Assembly: GCF_900107635.1 (NCBI RefSeq)
Contig: NZ_FNRD01000004.1
Location: forward strand, 1 to 64,000
Origin: Flavobacterium gillisiae
GTDB taxonomy: Bacteria > Bacteroidota > Bacteroidia > Flavobacteriales > Flavobacteriaceae
Length of the DNA stretch: 64,000 nt
Direction of reading: 5' to 3'
The number at the start of each line of letters is the position of its first letter. The first letter of the stretch is position 1. Shown one piece after another: positions 23,754 to 33,317 of this stretch. The notes under the pieces were generated by a model. That model was not told where the DNA came from, searched no databases, and saw nothing but the letters and a program-made list of their open reading frames with translations. Made by a program: the position numbers and the translations under genes.

Positions 23754-26390
23754 TTAAAATAAGTTGACTTGTCCGTCTTCATCGAGTTGAACATCAGTAC
23801 CATCATCATTTGTGATTCGGCGTTCAGGAATAATTTCTTCAGGAACCTCATAAGGTAATGGGTCTAGCATATTAACCTGTTTGATCCTATCAGTGGTTAA
23901 TTGGTTTCCTAGTGCCTTAAATCCTTTTACCGCGATAAAGTCTTCAATATCGACTGTCATTGATTCTTTTTGAACTCCTTTTATCTTTGGAAAAACTAGT
24001 TCAACTACCGGACGGTAATCCGTTGATACAATCTCCAATTGTGAATTTGCATGCTCCGTTATAATCAGTTCTTCTTTATTTTCAGTTTCAACCAAGAAAC
24101 GTTTAATGTAATAACGTTCTTTTTCTCCATCGTAATAAATGGCAGAAATTGGTTTTTTAGGAACCCATTTTTCTAATACAACCATATCCGAATCAAAATG
24201 AGTGGACAATTCTGGCGTAATTACTTTTAATTTCCCCGATTGTTGAATAATCAAAATTTTATCATTAGGTCTGAATTCCCCTAACAATTCTCCTCTTGCA
24301 TCAACATTCAATCTTTGGACAGTATCATCATACCAAACTTTCCTTGGTAGTAAAGTCGATATTCCCTTTTCTTTAATTTCAATCTTCTTAATCGGATACT
24401 TGGAAACTAAATTCCCTTTGGAACTACGACCTTTAATAGCCATTTTAGCAAAATCAATATCAAATTTCAATTTCTTAATACTTCCTATCTGACGTAATAT
24501 AATCGTTATCACTTCGGCTTCTCCATTCGGATTACAAGTGAAATAAAGTATTTGCGATCCTTTAGTTCCATTTGCCAAATCATACAACTTGTCTCTGGTA
24601 ACCGCTGAAACGTTAAATCTCTTTATATAAGAAGGACCAGATTTACCGTCACGATAAATCACATTATAAATAGTGCGCTTGTCGCTTTTGTCAAAAATGG
24701 CAATGTGAATAATATCTTTACCCACAAAGGTTTTGGCATCCACTTTAGTCACCATCATGCTTCCGTCACGTAGAAAAACAATGACGTCGTCAATATCTGA
24801 ACAATCTGTAACATACTCGTCTTTTTTCAAACTCGTTCCTACAAAGCCTTCTTCTCTATTAACGTATAGTTTAGTATTTCGTAAAACTACTTTTGTAGCT
24901 TCGATATCATCAAAAACACGAAGCTCTGTTTGGCGTTCGCGACCTTTTCCGTATTTCTCTTTCAGCTTGATAAAATAAGCAATAGCAAAATCAATTAAAT
25001 GTTCTAAATCATGTTTTACTTGTTCTATATTTCCTTCTAAAGCTTCAATTTTATCTTGTGCCTTATTGCTATCAAATTTAGAGATACGCATGATTCGGAT
25101 ATCTAACAAACGTAGAATATCTTCTTCTGTTATAGCACGTTTTAAATGTTTAATGTGCGGTTTTAAACCATCATCAACTGCTTGTATAACATCTTCTCTC
25201 GTGGTTTTTTCCTCAATGTCACGGTAGATTTTGTTTTCGATAAATATTCGCTCCAAAGACAAGAAGTGCCATTGTTCTTCCAGTTCACTTAATTGAATTT
25301 CAAGTTCGCTTTTTAGTAATTGAACCGTTCTGTTAGTCGAAATTTTCAACATATCAGAAACACCAATAAACAAAGGCTTATTGTCTTCAATAACACAACC
25401 TAATGGCGCTACAGATGTTTCGCAGGCCGTGAAAGCAAATAACGCATCAATAGTTTTATCTGGAGAAACTCCAGGAAAAAGATGAATTAAAATTTCAACT
25501 TCGGCAGCTGTGTTGTCTTCAATCTTTTTGATTTTGATTTTCCCTTTATCATTGGCTTTCAAAATACTGTCTATTAAAGTAGTCGTATTTGTCGAAAACG
25601 GAATTTGGGTAATCACTAAGGTATTCTTATCCAGTTGCGCAATTTTTGCACGTACACGTACACGACCGCCTCGCAATCCATTATTATAGTTGGAGATATC
25701 TGCGATACCCTGAGTCATGAAATCCGGATAAATCGTAAAAGGTTTCCCCTTCAATATTTTTACCGAAGCATCGATTAACTCATTAAAATTATGTGGTAAT
25801 ACTTTTGTCGAAAGTCCTACTGCAATACCTTCAGCACCTTGTGCTAAAAGCAATGGAAACTTAACGGGAAGATTGTTAGGTTCAGCTCTTCTTCCATCAT
25901 ACGACATTCCCCAATCCGTAATTTTGGGACTATAGATAACCTCCAAAGCAAACTTAGACAAACGAGCCTCAATATAACGAGAAGCTGCAGCTCCATCACC
26001 GGTCAGGATATTTCCCCAGTTTCCCTGGCAATCAATCAATAATTCTTTTTGTCCAATCTGTACCATCGCATCACCAATACTCTGATCCCCGTGAGGATGG
26101 TATTGCATAGTGTGTCCCACTACATTAGCGACTTTATTGTAACGACCGTCATCTAACTCCTTTAGAGAGTGCATGATTCTACGTTGAACCGGTTTAAAAC
26201 CATCTTCAATTGCAGGAACAGCACGTTCTAGAATTACATAGGAAGCATAATCCAGAAACCAATCCTTATACATTCCCGTAACTTTGGTAATAGTATCGTT
26301 CTCGTCTTCTCTATTATCGTAAAAATGCTGTCCTTCAGGCTTTTTTGATTCTTGTTGCTCTTCTGGATTTATATTTTCTTCTTCGTCCAT
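23754..26390 (-). CDS. parC: DNA topoisomerase IV subunit A
   Basis: This 878-residue protein is the DNA-cutting subunit of topoisomerase IV, which separates linked daughter chromosomes. The N-terminal breakage-reunion domain shows YASYVILERAVPAIEDGFKP and the catalytic Tyr139 in AAASRYIEARL. The motifs YHPHGDQSIGDAMV and NWGNILTGDGAAAS precede it. A coiled-coil region follows (about 440-490), then a C-terminal beta-pinwheel that lacks a clear GyrA box, supporting ParC over GyrA. It lies 52 bp after parE on the same strand, so the two form an operon. Confidence 0.92.
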   Translation of the reverse strand: MDEEENINPEEQQESKKPEGQHFYDNREDENDTITKVTGMYKDWFLDYASYVILERAVPAIEDGFKPVQRRIMHSLKELDDGRYNKVANVVGHTMQYHPHGDQSIGDAMVQIGQKELLIDCQGNWGNILTGDGAAASRYIEARLSKFALEVIYSPKITDWGMSYDGRRAEPNNLPVKFPLLLAQGAEGIAVGLSTKVLPHNFNELIDASVKILKGKPFTIYPDFMTQGIADISNYNNGLRGGRVRVRAKIAQLDKNTLVITQIPFSTNTTTLIDSILKANDKGKIKIKKIEDNTAAEVEILIHLFPGVSPDKTIDALFAFTACETSVAPLGCVIEDNKPLFIGVSDMLKISTNRTVQLLKSELEIQLSELEEQWHFLSLERIFIENKIYRDIEEKTTREDVIQAVDDGLKPHIKHLKRAITEEDILRLLDIRIMRISKFDSNKAQDKIEALEGNIEQVKHDLEHLIDFAIAYFIKLKEKYGKGRERQTELRVFDDIEATKVVLRNTKLYVNREEGFVGTSLKKDEYVTDCSDIDDVIVFLRDGSMMVTKVDAKTFVGKDIIHIAIFDKSDKRTIYNVIYRDGKSGPSYIKRFNVSAVTRDKLYDLANGTKGSQILYFTCNPNGEAEVITIILRQIGSIKKLKFDIDFAKMAIKGRSSKGNLVSKYPIKKIEIKEKGISTLLPRKVWYDDTVQRLNVDARGELLGEFRPNDKILIIQQSGKLKVITPELSTHFDSDMVVLEKWVPKKPISAIYYDGEKERYYIKRFLVETENKEELIITEHANSQLEIVSTDYRPVVELVFPKIKGVQKESMTVDIEDFIAVKGFKALGNQLTTDRIKQVNMLDPLPYEVPEEIIPERRITNDDGTDVQLDEDGQVNLF

Positions 26391-26442
26391 TTATTTTCTT
26401 TGAATTGTATAAGAAAAGTTCTTATCAACTTAATATTATTTT

Positions 26443-28305
26443 TTATACTGCGTCAATCACGTCCAATTCCACCTTCAAGTTCTTGATGATAAATTCTTGT
26501 CGGTCTGGCGTATTTTTCCCCATGTAGAAAGAAAGCAGTTGTTCAATCGAGGTGTTTTTATCCATCATAACGGGATCAAGACGAATCGTATCTCCAATGA
26601 AATTTTTAAACTCATCGGGTGATATCTCTCCCAAACCTTTAAATCGAGTAATTTCCGGTTTTGGTTTCAGTTTTTCAATGGCTGCTTTTCGCTCGTCCTC
26701 AGAATAGCAATAAATAGTTTCTTTCTTGTTTCGAATCCTAAAAAGAGGTGTTTGTAAAATATACAAATGCCCTTCTTTTATCAATTCAGGAAAAAACTGT
26801 AGAAAAAAAGTAATTAACAATAAACGAATGTGCATTCCATCGACATCGGCATCCGTTGCGATCACAATATTATTGTAACGCAGGTTTTCCATGTCATCTT
26901 CAATGTCTAATGCAGCCTGCAATAAATTGAATTCCTCATTTTCATAAACAATTTTCTTGCTCATGCCGTAGGAGTTCAACGGCTTTCCACGCAAACTAAA
27001 AACAGCCTGTGTATTAACATCACGAGATTTTGTAATCGAACCAGATGCAGAATCTCCCTCTGTGATAAAAAGCGTACTTTCTAGATTCCTTGGATTTTTA
27101 GTATCCGTAAGATGTGCACGACAATCTCTTAATTTTTTGTTGTGCAAGTTCGATTTTTTAGCTCGGTCTTTGGCTAATTTTCGAATTCCTGATAATTCCT
27201 TTCTTTCTCGTTCTGCTTGAAGAATTTTGCGTAATAAAGCATCGGCAGTCGCCGTATTTTTATGTAAGTAATTATCTAATTTAGTTTTAACAAAATCATT
27301 TACAAAAGTACGCACGGACGGCATACCAGGTTCCGACCCAATATCAGTAGAACCCAACTTGGTTTTCGTCTGTGATTCAAATACAGGCTCCATCACTTTG
27401 ATACTAACAGCACTCACAATCGATTTTCGCACATCTGAAGCTTCAAAACTTTTATTGTAAAATTCACGAATGGTTTTTACAATTGCTTCACGATAAGCAG
27501 CAAGATGCGTTCCTCCTTGTGTGGTGTTCTGTCCGTTTACAAACGAATGGTATTCCTCGCTATATTGTGTTTTACTGTGTGTTAATGCGATTTCGATATC
27601 CTCTCCTTTCAAGTGAATGATAGGATATTCTAAATCATCTGCATGAATTGTTTCTTCCAATAAGTCTTTCAGACCATTTTCAGAAAAATATTTTTCTCCG
27701 TTGAAAACTATTGTTAGTCCATTATTTAGGTAACAATAATTTTTCAACATCTTGATTACATACTCATAACGGTATTTGTAATTTTTGAAAATGGCTTCAT
27801 CCGGAATAAAAGTTACCTTAGTTCCTTTTCTCTTCGTGGTATCAATAACATCTTCTTCCAGCATTAAATTCCCCGCTGAAAATTCGGCGGCCTTTTGTTT
27901 CTCATCACGAACGGATTCTACACGAAAGTAATTGGACAAAGCATTTACTGCTTTTGTTCCTACTCCATTCAAACCAACTGATTTCTTAAAAGCTAAGGAA
28001 TCGTATTTCCCCCCCGTGTTCATCTTAGAAACTACGTCAATCACTTTTCCAAGAGGAATTCCACGACCGTAATCCCTAACGGTAACCGTTTTATCCTTAA
28101 TAGTCACCTCGATAGTTTTACCAGCACCCATAACGAATTCATCGATACAGTTGTCCAGCACCTCTTTTAGAAGAATATAAATACCGTCATCAGGAGAAGA
28201 ACCATCTCCCAATTTCCCAATATACATACCAGGACGCATACGGATGTGCTCTTTCCAATCGAGCGATCGGATATTATCTTCGGTATATTGATTTTGATCT
28301 GACAT
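26443..28305 (-). CDS. parE: DNA topoisomerase IV subunit B
   Basis: This 620-residue ATPase subunit has a GHKL domain with [13 protein letters not shown] (N box), [11 protein letters not shown] and [15 protein letters not shown] transducer domain follows. The TOPRIM domain has [12 protein letters not shown] and [15 protein letters not shown], which bind metal and form the cleavage complex with ParC. The end ([13 protein letters not shown]) is the type II topoisomerase B signature. The length is shorter than Proteobacterial GyrB and fits ParE. It is the first gene of the parE-parC pair. Confidence 0.92.
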   Translation of the reverse strand: MSDQNQYTEDNIRSLDWKEHIRMRPGMYIGKLGDGSSPDDGIYILLKEVLDNCIDEFVMGAGKTIEVTIKDKTVTVRDYGRGIPLGKVIDVVSKMNTGGKYDSLAFKKSVGLNGVGTKAVNALSNYFRVESVRDEKQKAAEFSAGNLMLEEDVIDTTKRKGTKVTFIPDEAIFKNYKYRYEYVIKMLKNYCYLNNGLTIVFNGEKYFSENGLKDLLEETIHADDLEYPIIHLKGEDIEIALTHSKTQYSEEYHSFVNGQNTTQGGTHLAAYREAIVKTIREFYNKSFEASDVRKSIVSAVSIKVMEPVFESQTKTKLGSTDIGSEPGMPSVRTFVNDFVKTKLDNYLHKNTATADALLRKILQAERERKELSGIRKLAKDRAKKSNLHNKKLRDCRAHLTDTKNPRNLESTLFITEGDSASGSITKSRDVNTQAVFSLRGKPLNSYGMSKKIVYENEEFNLLQAALDIEDDMENLRYNNIVIATDADVDGMHIRLLLITFFLQFFPELIKEGHLYILQTPLFRIRNKKETIYCYSEDERKAAIEKLKPKPEITRFKGLGEISPDEFKNFIGDTIRLDPVMMDKNTSIEQLLSFYMGKNTPDRQEFIIKNLKVELDVIDAV

Positions 28306-28431
28306 TTTAAATTTTGTGGATTTTGTGCTAATATAGGATATCTCAATATATTTTAAAAGAGTACGCCCTCAAAGTTATTAAGAATGATATTGACAAAATG
28401 ATTTTAGGTTGAAGATTAACGATTCTTGATT

Positions 28432-28959
28432 TTAGAATTGAAAACTATTAACAATCGCCTTCAATTGATTATCTAATTCAGGATTAGTTATCATCCCGTT
28501 TTCAACATCAAAATTACTATAAAAACTAGGTAATGAGAATGCCGCTTTTATATTTCCTCCGTAATATGGAAACGCATTTTTAGCAATACCCAAAACATTT
28601 GCTGCTCCCTTTTTTCCGTCTGAGGTGGACATTAGAAGCATTGGCTTTTCCTGAAAAACTTTCCCAGAAATACGCGAACACCAGTCAAAAATATTTTTAA
28701 AAGCCGCTGAATAGTTTCCGTTATTTTCAGCCATGGAAACCACTAAAACATCCGCAGTGCCAATTTTATCCAAAAACTTTTGCGCTAAAGGGTGTTCTCC
28801 TATATACTCTTCAATATCCACAGTGAATATTGGCATCTGGTACGCATTTAAATCAAGCACTTCAACTTCCCCATTTTCAAATAAACCAGCAGCATATGTT
28901 GCTAATTTTTTATTAATGGAATTTCTACTGGGGCTTGCGCCAAAGGCTATAATTTTCAT
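28432..28959 (-). CDS. NADPH-dependent FMN reductase family protein
   Basis: This 175-residue flavodoxin-like protein starts MKIIAFGASPSRNSINKKLA, the phosphate-binding loop for FMN. The central region is VLVVSMAENNGNYSAAFKN, where the usual motif is PEYNxSxPxxLKN. Here Glu-Asn-Asn replaces Glu-Tyr-Asn but the pattern is kept. Relatives reduce flavins, quinones, azo dyes or chromate with NAD(P)H. The physiological acceptor is unknown. It is a single gene upstream of the penicillin-acylase-type gene. Confidence 0.85.
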   Translation of the reverse strand: MKIIAFGASPSRNSINKKLATYAAGLFENGEVEVLDLNAYQMPIFTVDIEEYIGEHPLAQKFLDKIGTADVLVVSMAENNGNYSAAFKNIFDWCSRISGKVFQEKPMLLMSTSDGKKGAANVLGIAKNAFPYYGGNIKAAFSLPSFYSNFDVENGMITNPELDNQLKAIVNSFQF

Positions 28960-29282
28960 AGTTCTTTTATTTCCTTAAAATTACTAAAAAAAAATGGCTT
29001 ATCAAATTTCAACATGCTGCATTCACTGCTCTAAATTGAAAAATAGGGCAGAATTTCAAATCTTGATATTTTTACGAATGCTGAATAATCAACTGTATGC
29101 TATGACGTACTAATAGAAATTGGAAAAATTATTTACACTACTAACTTAATCTAAAGACTAAAACTAAAGCGGAGAAGGAAATTACTTAATCACAAATGGT
29201 ATTTACAGCTAGAACTATTTTACGATAAAATCCGCTTAGCAGAAGTTTCTCTCAAGCGGATTTTTTTATTTTCTATTAGCTG
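28960..29282. other. 323-bp intergenic region
   Basis: This holds the upstream region of the flavin reductase gene and a hairpin at 29227-29264 next to the following gene. I see no other feature. Confidence 0.55.
29227..29270. terminator. Terminator hairpin beside the acylase gene
   Basis: AAAATCCGCTT (29227-29237) pairs with AAGCGGATTTT (29254-29264), and a T run follows on the plus strand, with a shorter one on the minus strand. It lies 19 bp after the acylase stop codon and probably serves that gene. Confidence 0.7.
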
Positions 29283-31487
29283 TTATTCTCCGGGATGGTA
29301 GTTTCGTTTTGCATTTTTCTCTACATCTTCTTTGTAAAAAAGTACATCTTTGAATTCGCCTTTCTGATACATTCCTGCCTGATCATCAAAGTGTTTCGAT
29401 TTAGGATCTCCACTATTTCCACCGGCCAATAAAGACTTAGCTTTTATTTTATCTCCAAATTCTACAGCGCACACGAAACTATTGCCGCTGTAACCATACC
29501 TTTTCTTTGTGTTTTTTTGGTAACTACTTTTATAAGCTGGTAGACAGCCCCAAAGTGAGGAAGAATTGCCTATGGGCAAACTGGCAATGGCATCATCATA
29601 ATCGAGATTTATATCTCCAGACAATCTTTGAAAACGATTGATTTCGCCCCAAGGAATTTGCCATGTTCCATATTTCGTTTTTAATTCCTTAACAACCATT
29701 TGCAATTGCGGTAGCAGTTGGTCCGGCGAAGCATTTTTCGCGAAATCTACTGTATTTTCAACCTGATCTAACTCACCTTCATTGATGTAAGTCTTTCTAA
29801 TGATAGGATCTAAGGTAAATCCCCATTCGTTAGCCAAAGTTGTAGCAACCGAATTCTCGTTTGCATAGTAGTCCCATTTTTTTAAAACGGCTATCGGTTC
29901 CGCCAAGTCTGCATAAAGCGTAGTATCCGTTTTTATATTTTTTTCAAAACTAGAAACTAAGGCAGGAATTAGCACCTCAAAAATGGAGAGTTTCGTGTCA
30001 TATCCATCGGCAATTACTTTATCTAAAGTATATTTTTCGCCTTTGCTTAATAAACGAACTGCATTTACTCCTCTAAAACTTTCTCCATCCGGTGCCATAT
30101 AAGGTAAATAGTCCTCCTCTTTCGGACTCTCTACACCAGCAGCCGAATAGGGTGTGGAATTGCAATTTTGCAGCCAACCATTGGAAGGGTTATAGGAATG
30201 AACAGTTTCCGAGACCTCATGCAAGCCCTTCCATTGTGTTGCTGATGTCGTTCCGTCAACAACTTTTGACCAGTTTAAGTTTTTATCTCTAATAGGAATA
30301 AAGTTCCCATGCCAATAGGCAATATTCCCTTTATTATCAGCATAAACGGTATTATTTGAAGTGTTGGCTTTCAGATCCATTGCTTTTTTATAGTCGTCAA
30401 ATCCTTTCGATTTTGTTCTTACCCAGCTTTGAACAAGACTATTCATATTTCTGTTATTTGACTTTAGGCTAATCCACTTTCCATCTCTTTCGGCCATTAT
30501 TGGACCATGGTTGGTAAAGTACGTTTTGAATTCTTTCGGGATTAATTTTCCTTTTTGAAGGTATTTAATCGTAATTGTCTTTTCGATAACGGGAACCAAT
30601 TTTGAATCGTATTCATAGAATAGTTTTTTATTCTTAGTTATAATTTTTTCCGCATACATATCGGCTACATCGACATTTGAAGAGGTGTGCATCCATCCGC
30701 AGTTTTCATTAAATCCTTGATATATAAAAAATTGTCCCCAAGTTACGGCTCCATAAGCATTCAAACCTTCTTCACTACTTATCTGTATTTCAGGTCTGAA
30801 ATAAAAAGTCGTATGAGGATTGATGTAAAGAATAGTATTTCCTGAAGCGGTTTTGGCTGGAGCCAAAGCAAAGCCATTAGATCCCGTTTGCATGTCTTTT
30901 TCCCGTTCAATATAAGAAACCTTATCGGCATTGCCGGAGTAAAAAGATTTCAGTTCGCCAGTGGTTAAATCCGCAGTACTTATGGCGCCAATGCTTCCGT
31001 CTGTCCAAAGCAAAGGAAACCAAGGCTCAAAATGTGTCAATAAAGCAGGCTTTACTTCAGGGTGTTTATAAAGGTAAAAGTTGACTCCATCAGCATAGCT
31101 ATTTAAAAGTTTTTTCAACCAAGGAGCTGCTTTTTTGTAATCGGCTTTTGCTTCATCTACATCAATGAGAAGGCGTATCTCCAAATCATTATATAAAACC
31201 GATGACCCTTTGATTTCAGAAAGACGCCCCAATTTTTCGATATAATTCATTTCAACACGCTTAAAATCATCTTCACATTGCGCATAAAGCATCCCAAAAA
31301 CAGCATCAGCATCAGTTTTGCCATATACATGGGCAATACCCCAATTATCTCTAATAATGGTAACTTCTTGTGCTAATTTTTGAAGTCGATTAATTTCTTT
31401 ACTACCCGTATCTTGAGAAAATGATTGCAAAATACAGAAGAAGAATAAAAGTAGTAGTTGACTCGTTTTTTTTGTAATAAGTGCCAT
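29283..31487 (-). CDS. Penicillin-acylase family (Ntn) amidohydrolase
   Basis: This 734-residue protein is predicted to be exported, with a signal segment SQLLLLFFFCILQSFSQ. Family members are made as one chain that cuts itself before a nucleophilic Ser, which becomes the N-terminus of the beta subunit. Here that residue is Ser203 in TGSNGFALAPAKTASG. The alpha part has NWGIAHVYGKTDADAVFG and CEDDFKRVEMNYIEKLGR. Late motifs include GNIAYWHGNFIPIRD and GEINRFQRLSGD. Relatives cleave penicillins, acyl-homoserine lactones, cephalosporin side chains or bile-acid amides. The natural substrate is unknown, so resistance or quorum quenching should not be assumed. Confidence 0.87.
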   Translation of the reverse strand: MALITKKTSQLLLLFFFCILQSFSQDTGSKEINRLQKLAQEVTIIRDNWGIAHVYGKTDADAVFGMLYAQCEDDFKRVEMNYIEKLGRLSEIKGSSVLYNDLEIRLLIDVDEAKADYKKAAPWLKKLLNSYADGVNFYLYKHPEVKPALLTHFEPWFPLLWTDGSIGAISTADLTTGELKSFYSGNADKVSYIEREKDMQTGSNGFALAPAKTASGNTILYINPHTTFYFRPEIQISSEEGLNAYGAVTWGQFFIYQGFNENCGWMHTSSNVDVADMYAEKIITKNKKLFYEYDSKLVPVIEKTITIKYLQKGKLIPKEFKTYFTNHGPIMAERDGKWISLKSNNRNMNSLVQSWVRTKSKGFDDYKKAMDLKANTSNNTVYADNKGNIAYWHGNFIPIRDKNLNWSKVVDGTTSATQWKGLHEVSETVHSYNPSNGWLQNCNSTPYSAAGVESPKEEDYLPYMAPDGESFRGVNAVRLLSKGEKYTLDKVIADGYDTKLSIFEVLIPALVSSFEKNIKTDTTLYADLAEPIAVLKKWDYYANENSVATTLANEWGFTLDPIIRKTYINEGELDQVENTVDFAKNASPDQLLPQLQMVVKELKTKYGTWQIPWGEINRFQRLSGDINLDYDDAIASLPIGNSSSLWGCLPAYKSSYQKNTKKRYGYSGNSFVCAVEFGDKIKAKSLLAGGNSGDPKSKHFDDQAGMYQKGEFKDVLFYKEDVEKNAKRNYHPGE

Positions 31488-31793
31488 TATATCTATGTTA
31501 TTATTTCTGGTTAGCTAAGCTTGACGTTTTTACTAAATTTTACGGCTCAAGTTAGCTATTATATTCCTTATCAATTTAAAATTTAGTATTAATCAATCTA
31601 TAAATTAAAAGCGCAGCTCTTTTTGTTAAGTCGTTGAAATGAGTAAGGTCCATATTTTCTTTTAATGAATCCGAGCTTCCGCCCATTGTACCTCATCCGT
31701 CTATATATTGGTCAACAAAAGAAATATCTCCATGGACAATTGTTTCTCTAGTTTTAGTGAACCTATTTACTACTCTTCACTATAAAAAACGTT
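31488..31793. other. 306-bp intergenic region with a gene remnant
   Basis: Most of this space is occupied by a broken minus-strand reading frame (31576-31776), described as a pseudogene. The remaining bases hold no visible feature. Confidence 0.6.
31576..31776 (-). pseudogene. Remnant of an unidentified protein gene with one in-frame TGA
   Basis: Between two minus-strand genes, one frame runs 67 codons with a single internal TGA at 31693-31695, before a final TAA. Its translation reads like a real protein C-terminus: IVHGDISFVDQYIDG, the TGA, then GTMGGSSDSLKENMDLTHF and an amphipathic helix ending LLIYRLINTKF. The TGA probably replaces a TGG (Trp) codon. The upstream part is lost, because the caiB-like gene ends 17 bases away. 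I cannot name the family. Confidence 0.55.
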
Positions 31794-32855
31794 TTAGTCC
31801 ATATAGTTTTTATAAGGTTTATCGTAAATATAGATTTGTTCCTCATCAATTTTAATCTCCTTAAAAACAGCTCTGTCTTTAGTATGTTTTTGCTCATACA
31901 CCTCCTTTACTTCTAGTACCGGAGACAAGCACACATCAAAACTTGAAGCCATCACTACCCATTCATCCCTAGTTTTTGTTTTGAATAATTCTTCTAATTG
32001 ATTTTTGTCAAAAAAATCAGTAACCAAAGTTGAAATATCTGAAGTTTTCCACAAAGGCCGCTGCACCATGTCACAAAAAGAATTCCAAAATTTTAATTCT
32101 AAAGCGCCCAAGGCAATCCATTTTTTATCAGAACATTCATAGACATTATAATTAACCAAGCCTCCGCTTAAAAAAGGCATCTGATTATAGTCGGCCTTTC
32201 CCTGCAACATCCCCTGAGCTATCGCACCAAGAGCCAGCGTAGCGTCAAATAAGGAAACGTCAATATATTGCGGGGTTTTCCGTAATCTTTGCGCTAACAG
32301 TCCGCTGGTGCAGGCAGAAACTAACATGAACGAACCTCCGGCAATGTCGGCCAATTGAAAACCAGGAAGTACCGGCTTCCCTTGTTCGTCCCGATTCATA
32401 CTGAGCAATCCCGTTTCGGCCATATAGTTTAAATCATGGCCTGCGGCCTCCTTTTTATCTCCCGATTGTCCGTAACCAGTGACCGAAATATAAACGATAT
32501 TTGGATTAATTTTCTTTACGGTGTCGAATGATAAATTAAAACTTTCCATCGCGCCGGGGCGAAACTGTTCCACCAACACATCAGCTAATTTTATTTCTTC
32601 CACGATTTGCTGATATCCTTCTGAGGTTTCATAGTCTATGATCAGTTGTTTTTTGGTATGGTTTAGCGTATGAAATAACGTAGATACTCCCTTAATTTGC
32701 GGCTGATAATACCGCGTATAATCCATTCGTTTCGGGCTTTCAATTTTCATCACTTCCGCTCCCATTTGACTCAACATATGCGTACCAAGTGGCCCTGGCA
32801 ATAAGCGAGTGAAATCCAAAATTTTTATTCCTTCTAACGGCAGAATTTCTTGCAT
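31794..32855 (-). CDS. CaiB/BaiF family CoA-transferase or acyl-CoA racemase
   Basis: This 353-residue protein starts GIKILDFTRLLPGPLGTHML, the typical family opening. His140 in AAGHDLNYMAE and Asp170 in QLADIAGG match the catalytic pair of alpha-methylacyl-CoA racemase (His126/Asp156), where the Asp also corresponds to the nucleophile of formyl-CoA transferase. The length is close to the racemases. It is the last gene of a five-gene acyl-CoA operon. A role in preparing or epimerising branched acyl-CoA, or in moving CoA onto an acid, is inferred. The sequence alone does not separate these two roles. Confidence 0.85.
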   Translation of the reverse strand: MQEILPLEGIKILDFTRLLPGPLGTHMLSQMGAEVMKIESPKRMDYTRYYQPQIKGVSTLFHTLNHTKKQLIIDYETSEGYQQIVEEIKLADVLVEQFRPGAMESFNLSFDTVKKINPNIVYISVTGYGQSGDKKEAAGHDLNYMAETGLLSMNRDEQGKPVLPGFQLADIAGGSFMLVSACTSGLLAQRLRKTPQYIDVSLFDATLALGAIAQGMLQGKADYNQMPFLSGGLVNYNVYECSDKKWIALGALELKFWNSFCDMVQRPLWKTSDISTLVTDFFDKNQLEELFKTKTRDEWVVMASSFDVCLSPVLEVKEVYEQKHTKDRAVFKEIKIDEEQIYIYDKPYKNYMD

Positions 32856-32885
32856 ATGGCGCGGTTTACTGTTTCAGTTTAAAAA

Positions 32886-33317
32886 TTAAATACTTTCTAA
32901 ATTATTTATTTGAAGTACTAATTCTTTTGGAACCGGAATTTTACTTTGGGTTTTGAAATCAAACAAAATGACCTCATGTGTTTTTATCGCCATCAATTTT
33001 TGGCTTTTTTCACTGTAATAAAAAGATTTAAGGACGACTCTATCGTCCCTGATTTCTTCCGTTTTTGTACCAATATGAATGGTATCTGGATAGGTTACCG
33101 GAGCAATATATTTAACCGACTGGAATCCTAAAATAATACCTGTTTTCATTTTCTCTCCTTTAGATGAAAAAAACCCAAGCGCTCTAAAATAATCAATCCT
33201 GGCTGTTTCTCCCCAGCGAACATATACCACATTATTTACGTGTTGCAAGGCATCCATGTCACCCCATTGTACTTTTACAGTTGAAACTACTGCATATTTT
33301 TCTAATACTTCTTTCAT
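32886..33317 (-). CDS. Acyl-CoA thioesterase, 4HBT hotdog family
   Basis: This 143-residue single-hotdog protein has the 4-hydroxybenzoyl-CoA thioesterase signature VQWGDMDALQHVNNVVYVRW, whose Asp is the usual catalytic residue. It would hydrolyse an acyl-CoA to acid plus CoA. Its start codon overlaps the stop of the acyl-CoA dehydrogenase gene by 4 bases, so the two are translationally coupled. In this operon it may release a CoA intermediate or prevent a toxic thioester from building up. Confidence 0.87.
   Translation of the reverse strand: MKEVLEKYAVVSTVKVQWGDMDALQHVNNVVYVRWGETARIDYFRALGFFSSKGEKMKTGIILGFQSVKYIAPVTYPDTIHIGTKTEEIRDDRVVLKSFYYSEKSQKLMAIKTHEVILFDFKTQSKIPVPKELVLQINNLESI

Noticed and set aside
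29283..31487. Beta-lactam resistance or quorum-quenching gene
   Set aside because: The family is broad, and nothing in the sequence sets the substrate. Only a penicillin-acylase-type fold is supported.
31693..31695. Recoded TGA (selenocysteine or tryptophan)
   Set aside because: There is no SECIS-like hairpin and the frame lacks its 5' part, so a mutated relic is simpler.
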